Source: Oryzobacter telluris
Lineage (GTDB): Bacteria > Actinomycetota > Actinomycetes > Actinomycetales > Dermatophilaceae
DNA length: 64,000 nucleotides
Assembly (NCBI RefSeq): GCF_043099285.1
Contig: NZ_CP170723.1
Coordinates: 1,116,001-1,180,000 of the forward strand
Direction of reading: 5' to 3'
Under the pieces are notes generated by a model. That model worked only from the letters and a program-made list of their open reading frames with translations. It had not been told where the DNA came from and ran no database searches. The first letter of the stretch is position 1. Each line of letters opens with the position of its first letter. Positions 1-7,352 of this stretch are shown piece by piece. The translations under genes were made by a program, and so were the position numbers.

Positions 1-1
1 C

Positions 2-190
2 TTCCAGCCCGGCGCCGGGATCGCGATGGGCTACGACGACACCAAGGTCGTCGAGGCGATGAACTTCGTCCGGGCCGTCGCGGGTGAGGCGGCCGAGCTC
101 GCCACGCTCGACGACGCGGTCGCCAGCGGGCGCGCCCTGGACGCGATGGTGCAGTCCCAGGACAACGGAGAGTGGGTGCAGGTCGGATGA
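2..190 (+). CDS. Gfo/Idh/MocA-family oxidoreductase, C-terminal fragment
   Basis: Only the last 62 codons are inside the window; the gene begins to the left. The visible tail carries a GYDDTKVVEA stretch, then an alternating helix and a short WVQVG end. Dehydrogenases of the Gfo/Idh/MocA family that act on sugars and inositols commonly close this way, with a 'DALxxSxxxGxWVxV'-like tail. Its TGA shares bases with the ATG of the next gene (ATGA overlap), so the two are translationally coupled and probably act on the same polyol or sugar pathway. The NAD-binding half is not visible, so the substrate cannot be read. Confidence 0.7.
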   Translation, partial: FQPGAGIAMGYDDTKVVEAMNFVRAVAGEAAELATLDDAVASGRALDAMVQSQDNGEWVQVG

Positions 191-1236
191 CCACACGCGA
201 CGCAGGGTTCGCCGTGGCGCAGGACGAGCAGGTCGCGGTGCGGCGGATCGGGGTGGTCGGCTGCGGCCGGATCGGCCGGATGCACGCCGGGATCCTCGCC
301 GAGATGCCCGGCTTCACCGTGGCCGGGCTGGCCGACGCCGTGCCGGCCGCCGCGGAGTCGGTCTCGGCGGCCACCGGTGCGCCGGTGATGACGATCGAGC
401 AGCTCCTCGCCGCCGACGACATCGACACCGTGGCGATCTGCAGCTCCACCGACACCCACGCCGACCTCGTCGTCGCCGCGGCGCAGGCGGGCAAGGCCGT
501 CTTCTGCGAGAAGCCGGTGAGCCTCAGCCTGGCCGAGGTCGACCGGGCGCTCACCGCCGTCGACGACGCCGGCGTGCCGTTCATGATCGGTTTCAACCGG
601 CGCTTCGACCCGGGCCACCAGGCCGTGCGAGACGCCGTGGCCTCCGGCGGCATCGGCGACCTGCACCTGCTGCGGGTCACCAGCCGTGACCCCGCCCCGC
701 CGCCGCCCGAGTACGTGGCCGGCAGCGGCGGCATCTTCCTCGACATGGCGATCCACGACTTCGACATGGCCCGCTACGTCGCCGGCAGCGACGTCGTCGA
801 GGTCTACGCCCGGGGCGCGGTGCGGGTCGACCCCCGCATCGGCGAGGCTGGCGACATCGACACCGCCGTCGTGGTGATGACCCACGCCGACGGGACGCTG
901 ACGACGATCGACAACAGCCGCCAGGCCGTCTACGGGTACGACCAGCGCATCGAGGCCTTCGGGTCCGGCGGGATGGCGGTGTCGGACAACCCTGCTCGGC
1001 ACAACGCGTGGGTGCGCACCGGTGAGGCCACGGTCGGGCAGCCGCTGCCGTGGTTCTTCCTCGAGCGGTACGTCGAGTCGTACCGGAGGGAGTGGGCCGC
1101 CTTCCACGCCTACCTCACCCAGGGCGGGCCGTCGCCCGCCGGCACCGACGCCGCCCGCGCGTGCACCACGGCGGCGCTCGCCGCCGGGCTGTCGCTGCGC
1201 GAGGGCCGGGCGGTGCGGGTCGAGGAGATCGGGTGA
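187..1236 (+). CDS. Gfo/Idh/MocA oxidoreductase, probable inositol 2-dehydrogenase
   Basis: 349 residues. Members oxidise a ring hydroxyl of myo-inositol or a related cyclitol/sugar with NAD+ in the cytosol. Seen: a Rossmann glycine motif GCGRIGRMHAG near residue 28, the family EKPVS lysine motif near residue 110, and a downstream DMAIHDFDMARY segment with the Asp/His catalytic pattern of IolG-like enzymes. The ATG at 187 is preferred over an in-frame GTG 15 nt upstream because ATGA overlap couples it to the preceding dehydrogenase. The next gene overlaps by GTGA, giving a three-gene operon. IolG is the nearest family I recognise; scyllo-inositol or another sugar substrate is equally possible. 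Confidence 0.8.
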   Translation: MTTRDAGFAVAQDEQVAVRRIGVVGCGRIGRMHAGILAEMPGFTVAGLADAVPAAAESVSAATGAPVMTIEQLLAADDIDTVAICSSTDTHADLVVAAAQAGKAVFCEKPVSLSLAEVDRALTAVDDAGVPFMIGFNRRFDPGHQAVRDAVASGGIGDLHLLRVTSRDPAPPPPEYVAGSGGIFLDMAIHDFDMARYVAGSDVVEVYARGAVRVDPRIGEAGDIDTAVVVMTHADGTLTTIDNSRQAVYGYDQRIEAFGSGGMAVSDNPARHNAWVRTGEATVGQPLPWFFLERYVESYRREWAAFHAYLTQGGPSPAGTDAARACTTAALAAGLSLREGRAVRVEEIG

Positions 1237-2189
1237 GCCCGAGCCGCGTCGCGGTCACGGGGGGCACCGGGTTCGTCGGCGGCACGGTCGCGTCCGTGCT
1301 CGCCGCCAAGGGGCATGACGTCGTCTGCCTCGTGCGGCGCGACCCCGGGCCCGCGTTCCCGTGGGCGACCCGGCTCGTCGACACCGGCGACGCCTCTTCC
1401 ATCGCCGCGGCGCTGGAGGACCGTGACGCCGTGGCCCACCTCGCCATCCTCAACGACTTCCACGGCATCTACGCCGACCGTCGGGCCGGCTGGGACGGCT
1501 TCGTCGGGCTCACCCGACGCGTCGTGGACGCCGCCAACACCACCGGCACGCGCGTCGGGTACGTCTCCACCGACTGGGTCTTCGACGGCACCGGCCACCT
1601 GGTCACCGAGGACGAGCCGCCCAACCCGGTCAACTACTACGGCGTGCTCAAGGCGGCGTCCGAGCTCGTCGTCCTCGAGCGCGCGCGGTCGGGCTTCGTC
1701 GCGCGGGTGGGCGGCGTGCAGGGGCTGCACCAGACGCAGGACACCGGGCCCCGCTCGCAGGACGTCGGGTTCGGCTACTTCGTCCTCGCCCTCGTCGACG
1801 CGCTGCGGGCGGGGGAGCGGTTCATCGTGTGGGAGGACCCGGCGATCAACGCGGTGGCGACACCCGTGGTGTCCCCGGAGATCGGGGCGCTGCTGGGGCG
1901 GGCCGTCGACCGCGGCGTCGACGGCGTGCTGCACTTCGCCGGCGGCACCGCGGTGACCCGCCGTGAGCTGGCCCACGCGGCCTGCGCCGTCTTCGGGGTC
2001 GACCCCGACCTCCTCGACTTCCGCCCGCCTCCGGACGAGGCCCGGCTGCCCGCTCCCGTGCCCTACGACACCAGCATGTCGGGGGAGGCCACGATGGCGC
2101 GCCTGGGCACCCGCACCCACAGCATCACCGAGCAGCTCGAGGTGCTGCGGCGCGAGCTCGACGAGGGCGCGCCGGTCCCGCTCAGCTGA
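1233..2189 (+). CDS. NAD(P)-dependent RmlD/epimerase-like reductase
   Basis: 318 residues, an extended short-chain dehydrogenase. Seen: N-terminal nucleotide motif TGGTGFVGG, a STDWVFDG segment and a YYGVLKAASE stretch holding the YxxxK catalytic pair near residue 135. These fit the RmlD (dTDP-4-dehydrorhamnose reductase)-like branch that acts on nucleotide-linked or free sugars. The GTG at 1233 overlaps the stop of the dehydrogenase upstream (GTGA), so it belongs to the same operon. No rhamnose-pathway partner genes are nearby, so a role with the two Gfo/Idh/MocA enzymes in sugar or cyclitol modification is more likely than rhamnose synthesis; this is inference. Confidence 0.75.
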   Translation: MSPSRVAVTGGTGFVGGTVASVLAAKGHDVVCLVRRDPGPAFPWATRLVDTGDASSIAAALEDRDAVAHLAILNDFHGIYADRRAGWDGFVGLTRRVVDAANTTGTRVGYVSTDWVFDGTGHLVTEDEPPNPVNYYGVLKAASELVVLERARSGFVARVGGVQGLHQTQDTGPRSQDVGFGYFVLALVDALRAGERFIVWEDPAINAVATPVVSPEIGALLGRAVDRGVDGVLHFAGGTAVTRRELAHAACAVFGVDPDLLDFRPPPDEARLPAPVPYDTSMSGEATMARLGTRTHSITEQLEVLRRELDEGAPVPLS

Positions 2190-2292
2190 GCGGCGGCGTC
2201 GGTGTCGTCGAAGGTCCGTGCTGCGCCACCGCCGACCGCGGGCCCGTGCCACGCTGAGGCTCCGCGCCACCGTCCGTCGTAGGGAGCATCCC

Positions 2293-2586
2293 GTGTCCGA
2301 CCTGCCCGTCGTCGCCGTGATCGTCGCCAAGCCGGGGTCGGAGGACACCGTACGCAGCGCCCTGCAGGGACTGGTCGAGCCGACCCTCGCCGAGAGCGGC
2401 TGCCGCGCGTACTCCCTCCACGAGTCCGTCGCGGAGCCGGGCACGTTCGTCACCATCGAGTCGTGGGACGGCTCGGCCGACCTCGACCAGCACATGGCGA
2501 GCGACCACATCGCCGCGGCGCTGGCCGCGACCGACGGTCACCTGGCCTCACCGCCGTCGATCCACCCGCTCAGCCCCGCGTCGTGA
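2293..2586 (+). CDS. small antibiotic-biosynthesis-monooxygenase (ABM) fold protein
   Basis: 97 residues. The sequence has the ferredoxin-like ABM pattern: a first strand VVAVIVAKPGSED, then a helix, then SGCRAYSLHES, and a strand FVTIESWDG followed by a helix with HMASDHIAA. ABM proteins are small dimeric enzymes acting on quinones, haem or aldehydes (for example YgiN, LsrG), many of unknown substrate. GTG start at 2293, preceded by an AGGGAG element about 5 nt upstream. The 3' end overlaps the 3' end of the convergent peptidase gene by 17 bp. Function beyond the fold is not resolved. Confidence 0.75.
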   Translation: MSDLPVVAVIVAKPGSEDTVRSALQGLVEPTLAESGCRAYSLHESVAEPGTFVTIESWDGSADLDQHMASDHIAAALAATDGHLASPPSIHPLSPAS

Positions 2587-3607
2587 GGGCGTCGCGGTAG
2601 GACCGCAGGACCGCACCGCCGTCGGCCGACCGGTCGACCGAGGTGGAGGCCAGCACGGCCCGCGCGATGGCGCGCGAGACGCAGTCGGCGGCCGCGGCCT
2701 GCAGCTCGACCAGGTCGAAGCGGTCGGCCTCCACCCCCGTGCCGGTGGACAGGGCGAACACCGTGTCGCCGTCGAACGAGGTGTGCACCGGTGACAGGGC
2801 GCGGGCGAACCCGTCCTGGGCCACCCCGGCGAGCGCCTGGCAGCCGGCCTTGGTCAGCGGGACGTCGGTGGCGACCACGGCGAGGGTCGTCGCGGTGCCG
2901 GCGCGCAGGGCGGCGAGGGCTTCGGCCTGCGCGGCACGGTGGGCGGCGACGGCCCCGGGGTCGGGGACCGGGAGGCCCGCCACCTCGTCGGCCGTGAGCA
3001 GCGGTGCCGCGAGCAGCCGGCCCTGCGCGTCCCACGCCGACCCGACCGCGTTGACGACGACGAGCGCGCCCACCGTGGCCCCCGACGCCAGCACGGCCGA
3101 GGCCGTGCCGACACCCCCGCGCAGCCCGCCGGTCATCGCCCCCGTCCCGGCGCCCACGGCCCCCTCGGTCACCGGCCCCGCGCTCGCCGCCCGGTACGCG
3201 GCGAGCCCGTCCTCGGGCCGCGGGTGGTTGCGGAACGCCCCGCCGCGCCCGAGGTCGAACAGGATGGCGGCGGGCACGATCGGCACGACCTGGTGCGGCT
3301 CCGGCCCCACCGGCCACCCCACGCCGTCCTCCCACAGGCCTGCCATGACCCCGTCGGCGCTGCCCAGCCCGAACGCGCTACCGCCGGACAGCACGACGGC
3401 GTCGACCCGGTCGACGCCGCGACGCGGGTCGAGCAGGTCGGTCTCGCGGGTGCCGGGCCCTCCACCGCGGACGTCCACCCCACCCGTCGACCCCGCAGGC
3501 GGCACGACGACGGTCACGCCGGTGAGCCAGCCCGGTTCGTCACGGGTGGTGTGGCCGACCCGCAGGCCCTCGACGTCGGTGATCGCGTTCAGGGGTCCGG
3601 TCTGCAC
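2570..3607 (-). CDS. P1 family peptidase (DmpA/NylC-like N-terminal nucleophile hydrolase)
   Basis: 345 residues. P1 enzymes are Ntn hydrolases that self-cleave before a Ser/Thr and then hydrolyse amides such as D-amino-acid peptides or 6-aminohexanoate oligomers. Seen: the N-terminal NAITDVEGLRVGH signature, a Gly-rich LSGGSAFGL segment, and SPVHTSFDGDTVFALSTG near residue 280, where the Thr/Ser after the autocleavage site lies. Start is GTG at 3607. A CATGCT hexamer ends 6 nt before it, compatible with a leaderless start. No signal peptide. It overlaps the convergent ABM gene by 17 bp at the 3' end. Confidence 0.85.
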   Translation of the reverse strand: MQTGPLNAITDVEGLRVGHTTRDEPGWLTGVTVVVPPAGSTGGVDVRGGGPGTRETDLLDPRRGVDRVDAVVLSGGSAFGLGSADGVMAGLWEDGVGWPVGPEPHQVVPIVPAAILFDLGRGGAFRNHPRPEDGLAAYRAASAGPVTEGAVGAGTGAMTGGLRGGVGTASAVLASGATVGALVVVNAVGSAWDAQGRLLAAPLLTADEVAGLPVPDPGAVAAHRAAQAEALAALRAGTATTLAVVATDVPLTKAGCQALAGVAQDGFARALSPVHTSFDGDTVFALSTGTGVEADRFDLVELQAAAADCVSRAIARAVLASTSVDRSADGGAVLRSYRDALTTRG

Positions 3608-3621
3608 GGCCCCAGCATGGC

Positions 3622-3655
3622 GGATGCCGGCCCCGCGACGGCGGGACCGGCATCC
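3622..3655 (-). terminator. hairpin downstream of the DHA2 exporter
   Basis: Arms of 15 nt (3622-3636 and 3641-3655) around a 4-nt loop, with a single mismatch that becomes G-U when transcribed from the minus strand. It lies after the exporter stop and the 19-bp repeats and just before the peptidase start. No T-run follows. It is read as an intrinsic terminator for the exporter. Confidence 0.5.
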
Positions 3656-3671
3656 GGTGGGCGTGAGCCCG

Positions 3672-3749
3672 TGCTCAGTGTTGGATGACGTGCTCAGTGC
3701 TGGATGACGGGCTCAGTGCTGGATGACGGGCTCAGTGCAGGATGACGGG
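3672..3749. repeat. four tandem copies of a 19-bp unit over an exporter stop codon
   Basis: Copies start near 3674, 3693, 3712 and 3731 with consensus CTCAGTGCTGGATGACGGG; the outer two copies differ at one or two bases. The copy at 3731 contains the TGA stop and last four codons (VILH) of the DHA2 transporter. The next copies would encode VIQH-stop if read through. This looks like a local duplication of the gene's 3' end. Confidence 0.9.
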
Positions 3750-5378
3750 CGGCGCCACCTCGGCGGCGTCGGCGTCGTCGAGCAGGTGGGCCACCTCGCG
3801 CTTGCGCGGGAGGAAGAACGCCGGCACGAGGGTGAGGCTGATGAGGATGGCCGCGACCCAGAAGGTCGAGCTGAACGCCCCGGCCATCGCCCCGCGGACC
3901 GCGTCGAGCAGGACCGCCTGGCCGGCGGCCAGGTCCTGGCCGAACGGCGCGAGGATGGCCGCGACCTCGGGGAACTGCGGCAGCAGCCGCCCGATCGCCG
4001 CGGGGTCGCTGACGCCGGCGGTCGCCTGCCCGAAGCCCTGCGCCTGCGCGACGAGCGGGTCCTCGCTCAGGCCGTTGGTGAGGACGACCGACATGATCGC
4101 GATGCCGATGGACGACGCGATCTGCTGGCTGATGTTGAGCAGCGTCGAGCCGCGCGCGACCTGGTGTGACGTCAGCGTCTTGATGGCCGAGGTCATCAGC
4201 GGCATCATCGTCGCGCCCATGCCCAGGCCCATGACGAACAGCACCGGCAGGATGTAGCCGTAGCTGGTGGTCGCGGTGATCTGGGTCAGGGCGAACATGC
4301 CGCCGGTGATGAGGACCAGGCCGATGGGGACGATGCGGCCGACGGGGAGCTTGTCGGAGAGGGCGCCCGCGACGGGCATGGTGAGCATCGCGCCCAGGCC
4401 CTGCACCGCCATGAGCCAGCCGGCGTCGACGGGGGACTCGCCGCGGACCTGCTGGAAGTAGGTCGGCACGAGGAGCAGGCCGCCGAAGAAGGCCGCCGCG
4501 AACAGCACCATCGTCGTGATCGAGATCGTGAGGTTGCGGTTGCGGAACAGCCGCAGGTCGAGCAGCGGGTGCTCGGGGCGGAAGCTCCAGACCACGAAGC
4601 CCGTGACCATGGCGACGCCGATGAGGCCCGGGATGAGGACCTTCGGCGCGAAGAAGGTGCCCTCGCCGGGGATCGACGAGACGCCGTAGAGGAACAGGGC
4701 CAGGCCGGGCGACATCAGGGCCATGCCGACCCAGTCGAAGGACTCCGACGGCTCGGGGCGGTCGCTCGGCAGCACCAGGAAGGCGTAGACGAGGGCGAGG
4801 GCACCGATCGGCAGGTTGATGAGGAAGATCCAGTGCCACGAGTAGTGGTCGATGAGCCAGCCGCCGAGGATCGGGCCGAAGATCGGGCCGAGCAGCATCG
4901 GCACGCCGAGGATCGCCATGAGGCGACCCATCCGGGCCGGGCCGGCGGCGCGGGTCATGATCGTCATGCCGAGCGGCATGAGCATGCCGCCGCCCAGGCC
5001 CTGCAGGACCCGGAAGGACACGAGCATCTCGATCGAGTTCGCCATGGCGCACAGGGCCGAGCCGAGCGTGAAGAGCAGCAGCGCGGTCATGTAGAGGCGC
5101 TTGGTGCCGAACCGGTCGGCGGCCCACCCGGTGAGGGGGATGACCGTGGCCAGGGCCAGCGTGTAGCCGGTGACGGTCCACGCGACGGCGGAGTAGGCGA
5201 GGGGCTCGCCGCCGTCGGCGAACACCTTCTGGAAGGTCGGCAGCGCGACGTTGACGACGGTGATGTCGAGGATCGACATGATGGCGCCGAGGACGACGAC
5301 GCCGGCGACCTTGAGAACGGCCGCGTCGATCTTGTCGGGGTACTGCGGGGGTGCCGTGGTGGCGGGCTGTGCTGACAC
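3732..5378 (-). CDS. DHA2-family MFS drug/H+ antiporter (EmrB/QacA type)
   Basis: 548 residues with about 14 hydrophobic segments, the size and layout of the DHA2 multidrug antiporters. Seen: the motif D1-like ILDITVVNVALPTF near residue 35, motif A GWAADRFGTKRLY between helices 2 and 3, and motif C-like GVPMLLGPIFGPILGGW in helix 5, which marks antiporters. Acts in the cytoplasmic membrane, expelling cationic or amphipathic compounds with proton uptake. Start GTG at 5378 has GGAG 8 nt upstream. An upstream ATG in another frame is not used. No TetR/MarR regulator is adjacent. The 3' end lies in the 19-bp tandem repeat. Confidence 0.9.
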   Translation of the reverse strand: MSAQPATTAPPQYPDKIDAAVLKVAGVVVLGAIMSILDITVVNVALPTFQKVFADGGEPLAYSAVAWTVTGYTLALATVIPLTGWAADRFGTKRLYMTALLLFTLGSALCAMANSIEMLVSFRVLQGLGGGMLMPLGMTIMTRAAGPARMGRLMAILGVPMLLGPIFGPILGGWLIDHYSWHWIFLINLPIGALALVYAFLVLPSDRPEPSESFDWVGMALMSPGLALFLYGVSSIPGEGTFFAPKVLIPGLIGVAMVTGFVVWSFRPEHPLLDLRLFRNRNLTISITTMVLFAAAFFGGLLLVPTYFQQVRGESPVDAGWLMAVQGLGAMLTMPVAGALSDKLPVGRIVPIGLVLITGGMFALTQITATTSYGYILPVLFVMGLGMGATMMPLMTSAIKTLTSHQVARGSTLLNISQQIASSIGIAIMSVVLTNGLSEDPLVAQAQGFGQATAGVSDPAAIGRLLPQFPEVAAILAPFGQDLAAGQAVLLDAVRGAMAGAFSSTFWVAAILISLTLVPAFFLPRKREVAHLLDDADAAEVAPPVILH

Positions 5379-5603
5379 GTGTGCTCCATGTCGCTCGGTC
5401 TGGACGGCGATCGGTCGCGTCGTCCGGGGACGGCACCACCCATCGAGGGTCTGGCGTCGTCGCCATCGAGAAGTCTGCACCCTGGCACCGACAGCCCCCA
5501 CCCCTTTTCGGCCCCCACGGCGCCGCGGAGCAGAACTCACAGGTTCGGCGCCCACCCGGCAGGGCGGCCCCGGGCGGCGGTCCGGCGCCCCGCCGCAGGT
5601 CGG

Positions 5604-5609
5604 TAGGCT
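5604..5609 (+). promoter_or_regulatory. -10 hexamer TAGGCT for guaB3 (leaderless)
   Basis: TAGGCT fits the actinobacterial TANNNT -10 consensus and ends exactly 6 nt before the GTG start at 5616. No Shine-Dalgarno sequence lies between, so transcription would begin at or next to the start codon. Confidence 0.55.
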
Positions 5610-5615
5610 GCCCCG

Positions 5616-6737
5616 GTGACCGAGATCGAGATCGGCCGTGGAAAGCGCGGCCGCCGCGCCTACTCCTTCGACGACATCGCCATCGTGCCCTCGCGGCGCA
5701 CGCGCGACCCCGAGGAGGTGTCCGTCAGCTGGCAGATCGACGCCTACCACTTCGACATCCCGGTCATCGCGGCGCCGATGGACTCGGTGATCTCCCCGCA
5801 GTCGGCCATCGCCCTCGGCAAGCTCGGCGGGCTGCCCGTCCTCGACCTCGAGGGCCTGTGGACCCGCTACGAGGACCCCGCCCCGCTCCTCGCGGAGATC
5901 GCCACGCTCGACCCCGTCCTGGCGACCACCCGCATGCAGGAGATCTACCGCGCCGAGATCGACCCCGACCTCGTCACCGAGCGGCTGCGCGAGATCCGGG
6001 CCTCCGGCGTCACCGTGGCCGGCGCCCTCACCCCGCAGCGCACCCAGCAGCTGTGGAAGACCGTCGTCGACGCGGGGGTCGACCTCTTCGTCATCCGCGG
6101 CACCACCGTCTCCGCCGAGCACGTCTCCGGCCGGGCCGAGCCGCTGAACCTCAAGCGCTTCATCTACGAGCTCGACGTGCCCGTCATCGTCGGTGGCGCG
6201 GCCTCCTACTCGGCGGCCCTGCACCTCATGCGCACCGGTGCCGCGGGCGTCCTCGTCGGCTTCGGCGGCGGCGCGGCCCACACCACCCGCCGCACCCTCG
6301 GCATCCACGCGCCGATGGCGAGCGCCATCGCCGACGTCGCCGCGGCCCGCCGCGACTACCTCGACGAGTCGGGCGGCCGCTACGTGCACGTCATCGCCGA
6401 CGGTGGCGTGGGCACGAGCGGCGACGTCGTCAAGGCCGTGGCCTGCGGCGCCGACGCCGTGATGCTCGGTGCCGCCCTCGCGCGCGCCACCGACGCCCCC
6501 GGTCGCGGCTTCCACTGGGGTCCCGAGGCCCACCACCCCGAGCTGCCGCGCGGCGAGCGCGTCGAGGTCGGGGCGGTCGCGGGGCTCGACGAGATCCTCT
6601 TCGGCCCGAGCCGGGTCGCCGACGGCACGACCAACCTCGTCGGTGCGCTGCGCCGTGCGATGGCGACGTCGGGCTACCTCGACCTCAAGGAGTTCCAGCG
6701 GGTCGAGGTCGTCGTGGCCCCCTACCAGCGCAGCTGA
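5616..6737 (+). CDS. guaB3: GuaB3: IMP dehydrogenase-family protein without CBS domain
   Basis: 373 residues, a TIM-barrel protein of the IMPDH/GMPR family without the CBS insert. It matches the actinobacterial GuaB3 paralogue rather than the catalytic GuaB2. Seen: IPVIAAPMDSVIS near residue 50, PVIVGGAASYSAALHLM, and VHVIADGGVGTSGDVVKA near residue 265. The loop that carries the catalytic cysteine in true IMPDH/GMPR reads VGFGGGAAHTTRRTLGI, with no cysteine. A purine-nucleotide role is assumed from the family; the reaction is not established. In the same window guaA and purN/purH lie further downstream. GTG start at 5616 follows a close -10 hexamer. Confidence 0.85.
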   Translation: MTEIEIGRGKRGRRAYSFDDIAIVPSRRTRDPEEVSVSWQIDAYHFDIPVIAAPMDSVISPQSAIALGKLGGLPVLDLEGLWTRYEDPAPLLAEIATLDPVLATTRMQEIYRAEIDPDLVTERLREIRASGVTVAGALTPQRTQQLWKTVVDAGVDLFVIRGTTVSAEHVSGRAEPLNLKRFIYELDVPVIVGGAASYSAALHLMRTGAAGVLVGFGGGAAHTTRRTLGIHAPMASAIADVAAARRDYLDESGGRYVHVIADGGVGTSGDVVKAVACGADAVMLGAALARATDAPGRGFHWGPEAHHPELPRGERVEVGAVAGLDEILFGPSRVADGTTNLVGALRRAMATSGYLDLKEFQRVEVVVAPYQRS

Positions 6738-6742
6738 CCGCG

Positions 6743-7342
6743 GTGGACCTCGCGCTGCGCCGGACCGCCGCGCTCGTCGCGGCCGCGACCCTCGCCCTCG
6801 GGCTGTCCGCCTGCGGCGGCGACGACGGGCACTCGAGCGGCCACGGCTCGATGACGGGCTCGGCGAGCCCGTCCGCCGCGGCCGACCACGACCAGGCCGA
6901 CGTCATGTTCGCCACGATGATGGTCCCGCACCACCTCCAGGCGATCGAGATGGCCGACCTCGTCCCCGACCGCACCCGGAGCGCGCAGGTCCGCGACCTC
7001 GCCGAGCGGATCCGCCGGGCCCAGCAGCCCGAGGTCGCGCAGATGAGCGCGTGGCTCGCCGGCTGGGGCGCCTCGCCGATGGAGGACCACGACGCGATGG
7101 CCGGCCACGGCATGAACGGGATGATGAGCGCCGACGACCTGCGCGACCTCGCCACCCTGAAGGGTGCGGCGTTCGACGAGCGCTGGCTCGAGATGATGGT
7201 CGAGCACCACGAGGGTGCCGTGACCAGCGCGAAGGCCGTTCTCCGCGACGGAGTGCACCCCGGCGCCAGGGCCCTCGCCGAGTCGATCATCAGCTCGCAG
7301 CAGAAGGAGATCGTCGAGATGAAGGCCCTGCTCGCGGGCTGA
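6743..7342 (+). CDS. DUF305 lipoprotein
   Basis: 199 residues. Seen: basic N-terminus, hydrophobic core and lipobox LSAC near residue 23, then a Gly/Ser/His-rich linker and two ferritin-like DUF305 halves. These carry the signatures MFATMMVPHHLQAIEMA and WLEMMVEHHEGAV, and a Met/His-rich stretch GHGMNGMM between them. DUF305 proteins are exported, four-helix proteins often associated with copper or other metals; the HH and Met residues fit metal contact, but the role is inferred. GTG start 6 nt after the guaB3 stop suggests co-transcription. It converges on anmK with a 10-bp gap. Confidence 0.85.
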   Translation: MDLALRRTAALVAAATLALGLSACGGDDGHSSGHGSMTGSASPSAAADHDQADVMFATMMVPHHLQAIEMADLVPDRTRSAQVRDLAERIRRAQQPEVAQMSAWLAGWGASPMEDHDAMAGHGMNGMMSADDLRDLATLKGAAFDERWLEMMVEHHEGAVTSAKAVLRDGVHPGARALAESIISSQQKEIVEMKALLAG

Positions 7343-7352
7343 CCCCGTTTCG

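Noticed and set aside
3622..3655. Hairpin as a riboswitch for the P1 peptidase
   Set aside because: It lies too close to the start and upstream of a likely leaderless start; no conserved aptamer elements are visible. Terminator is simpler.
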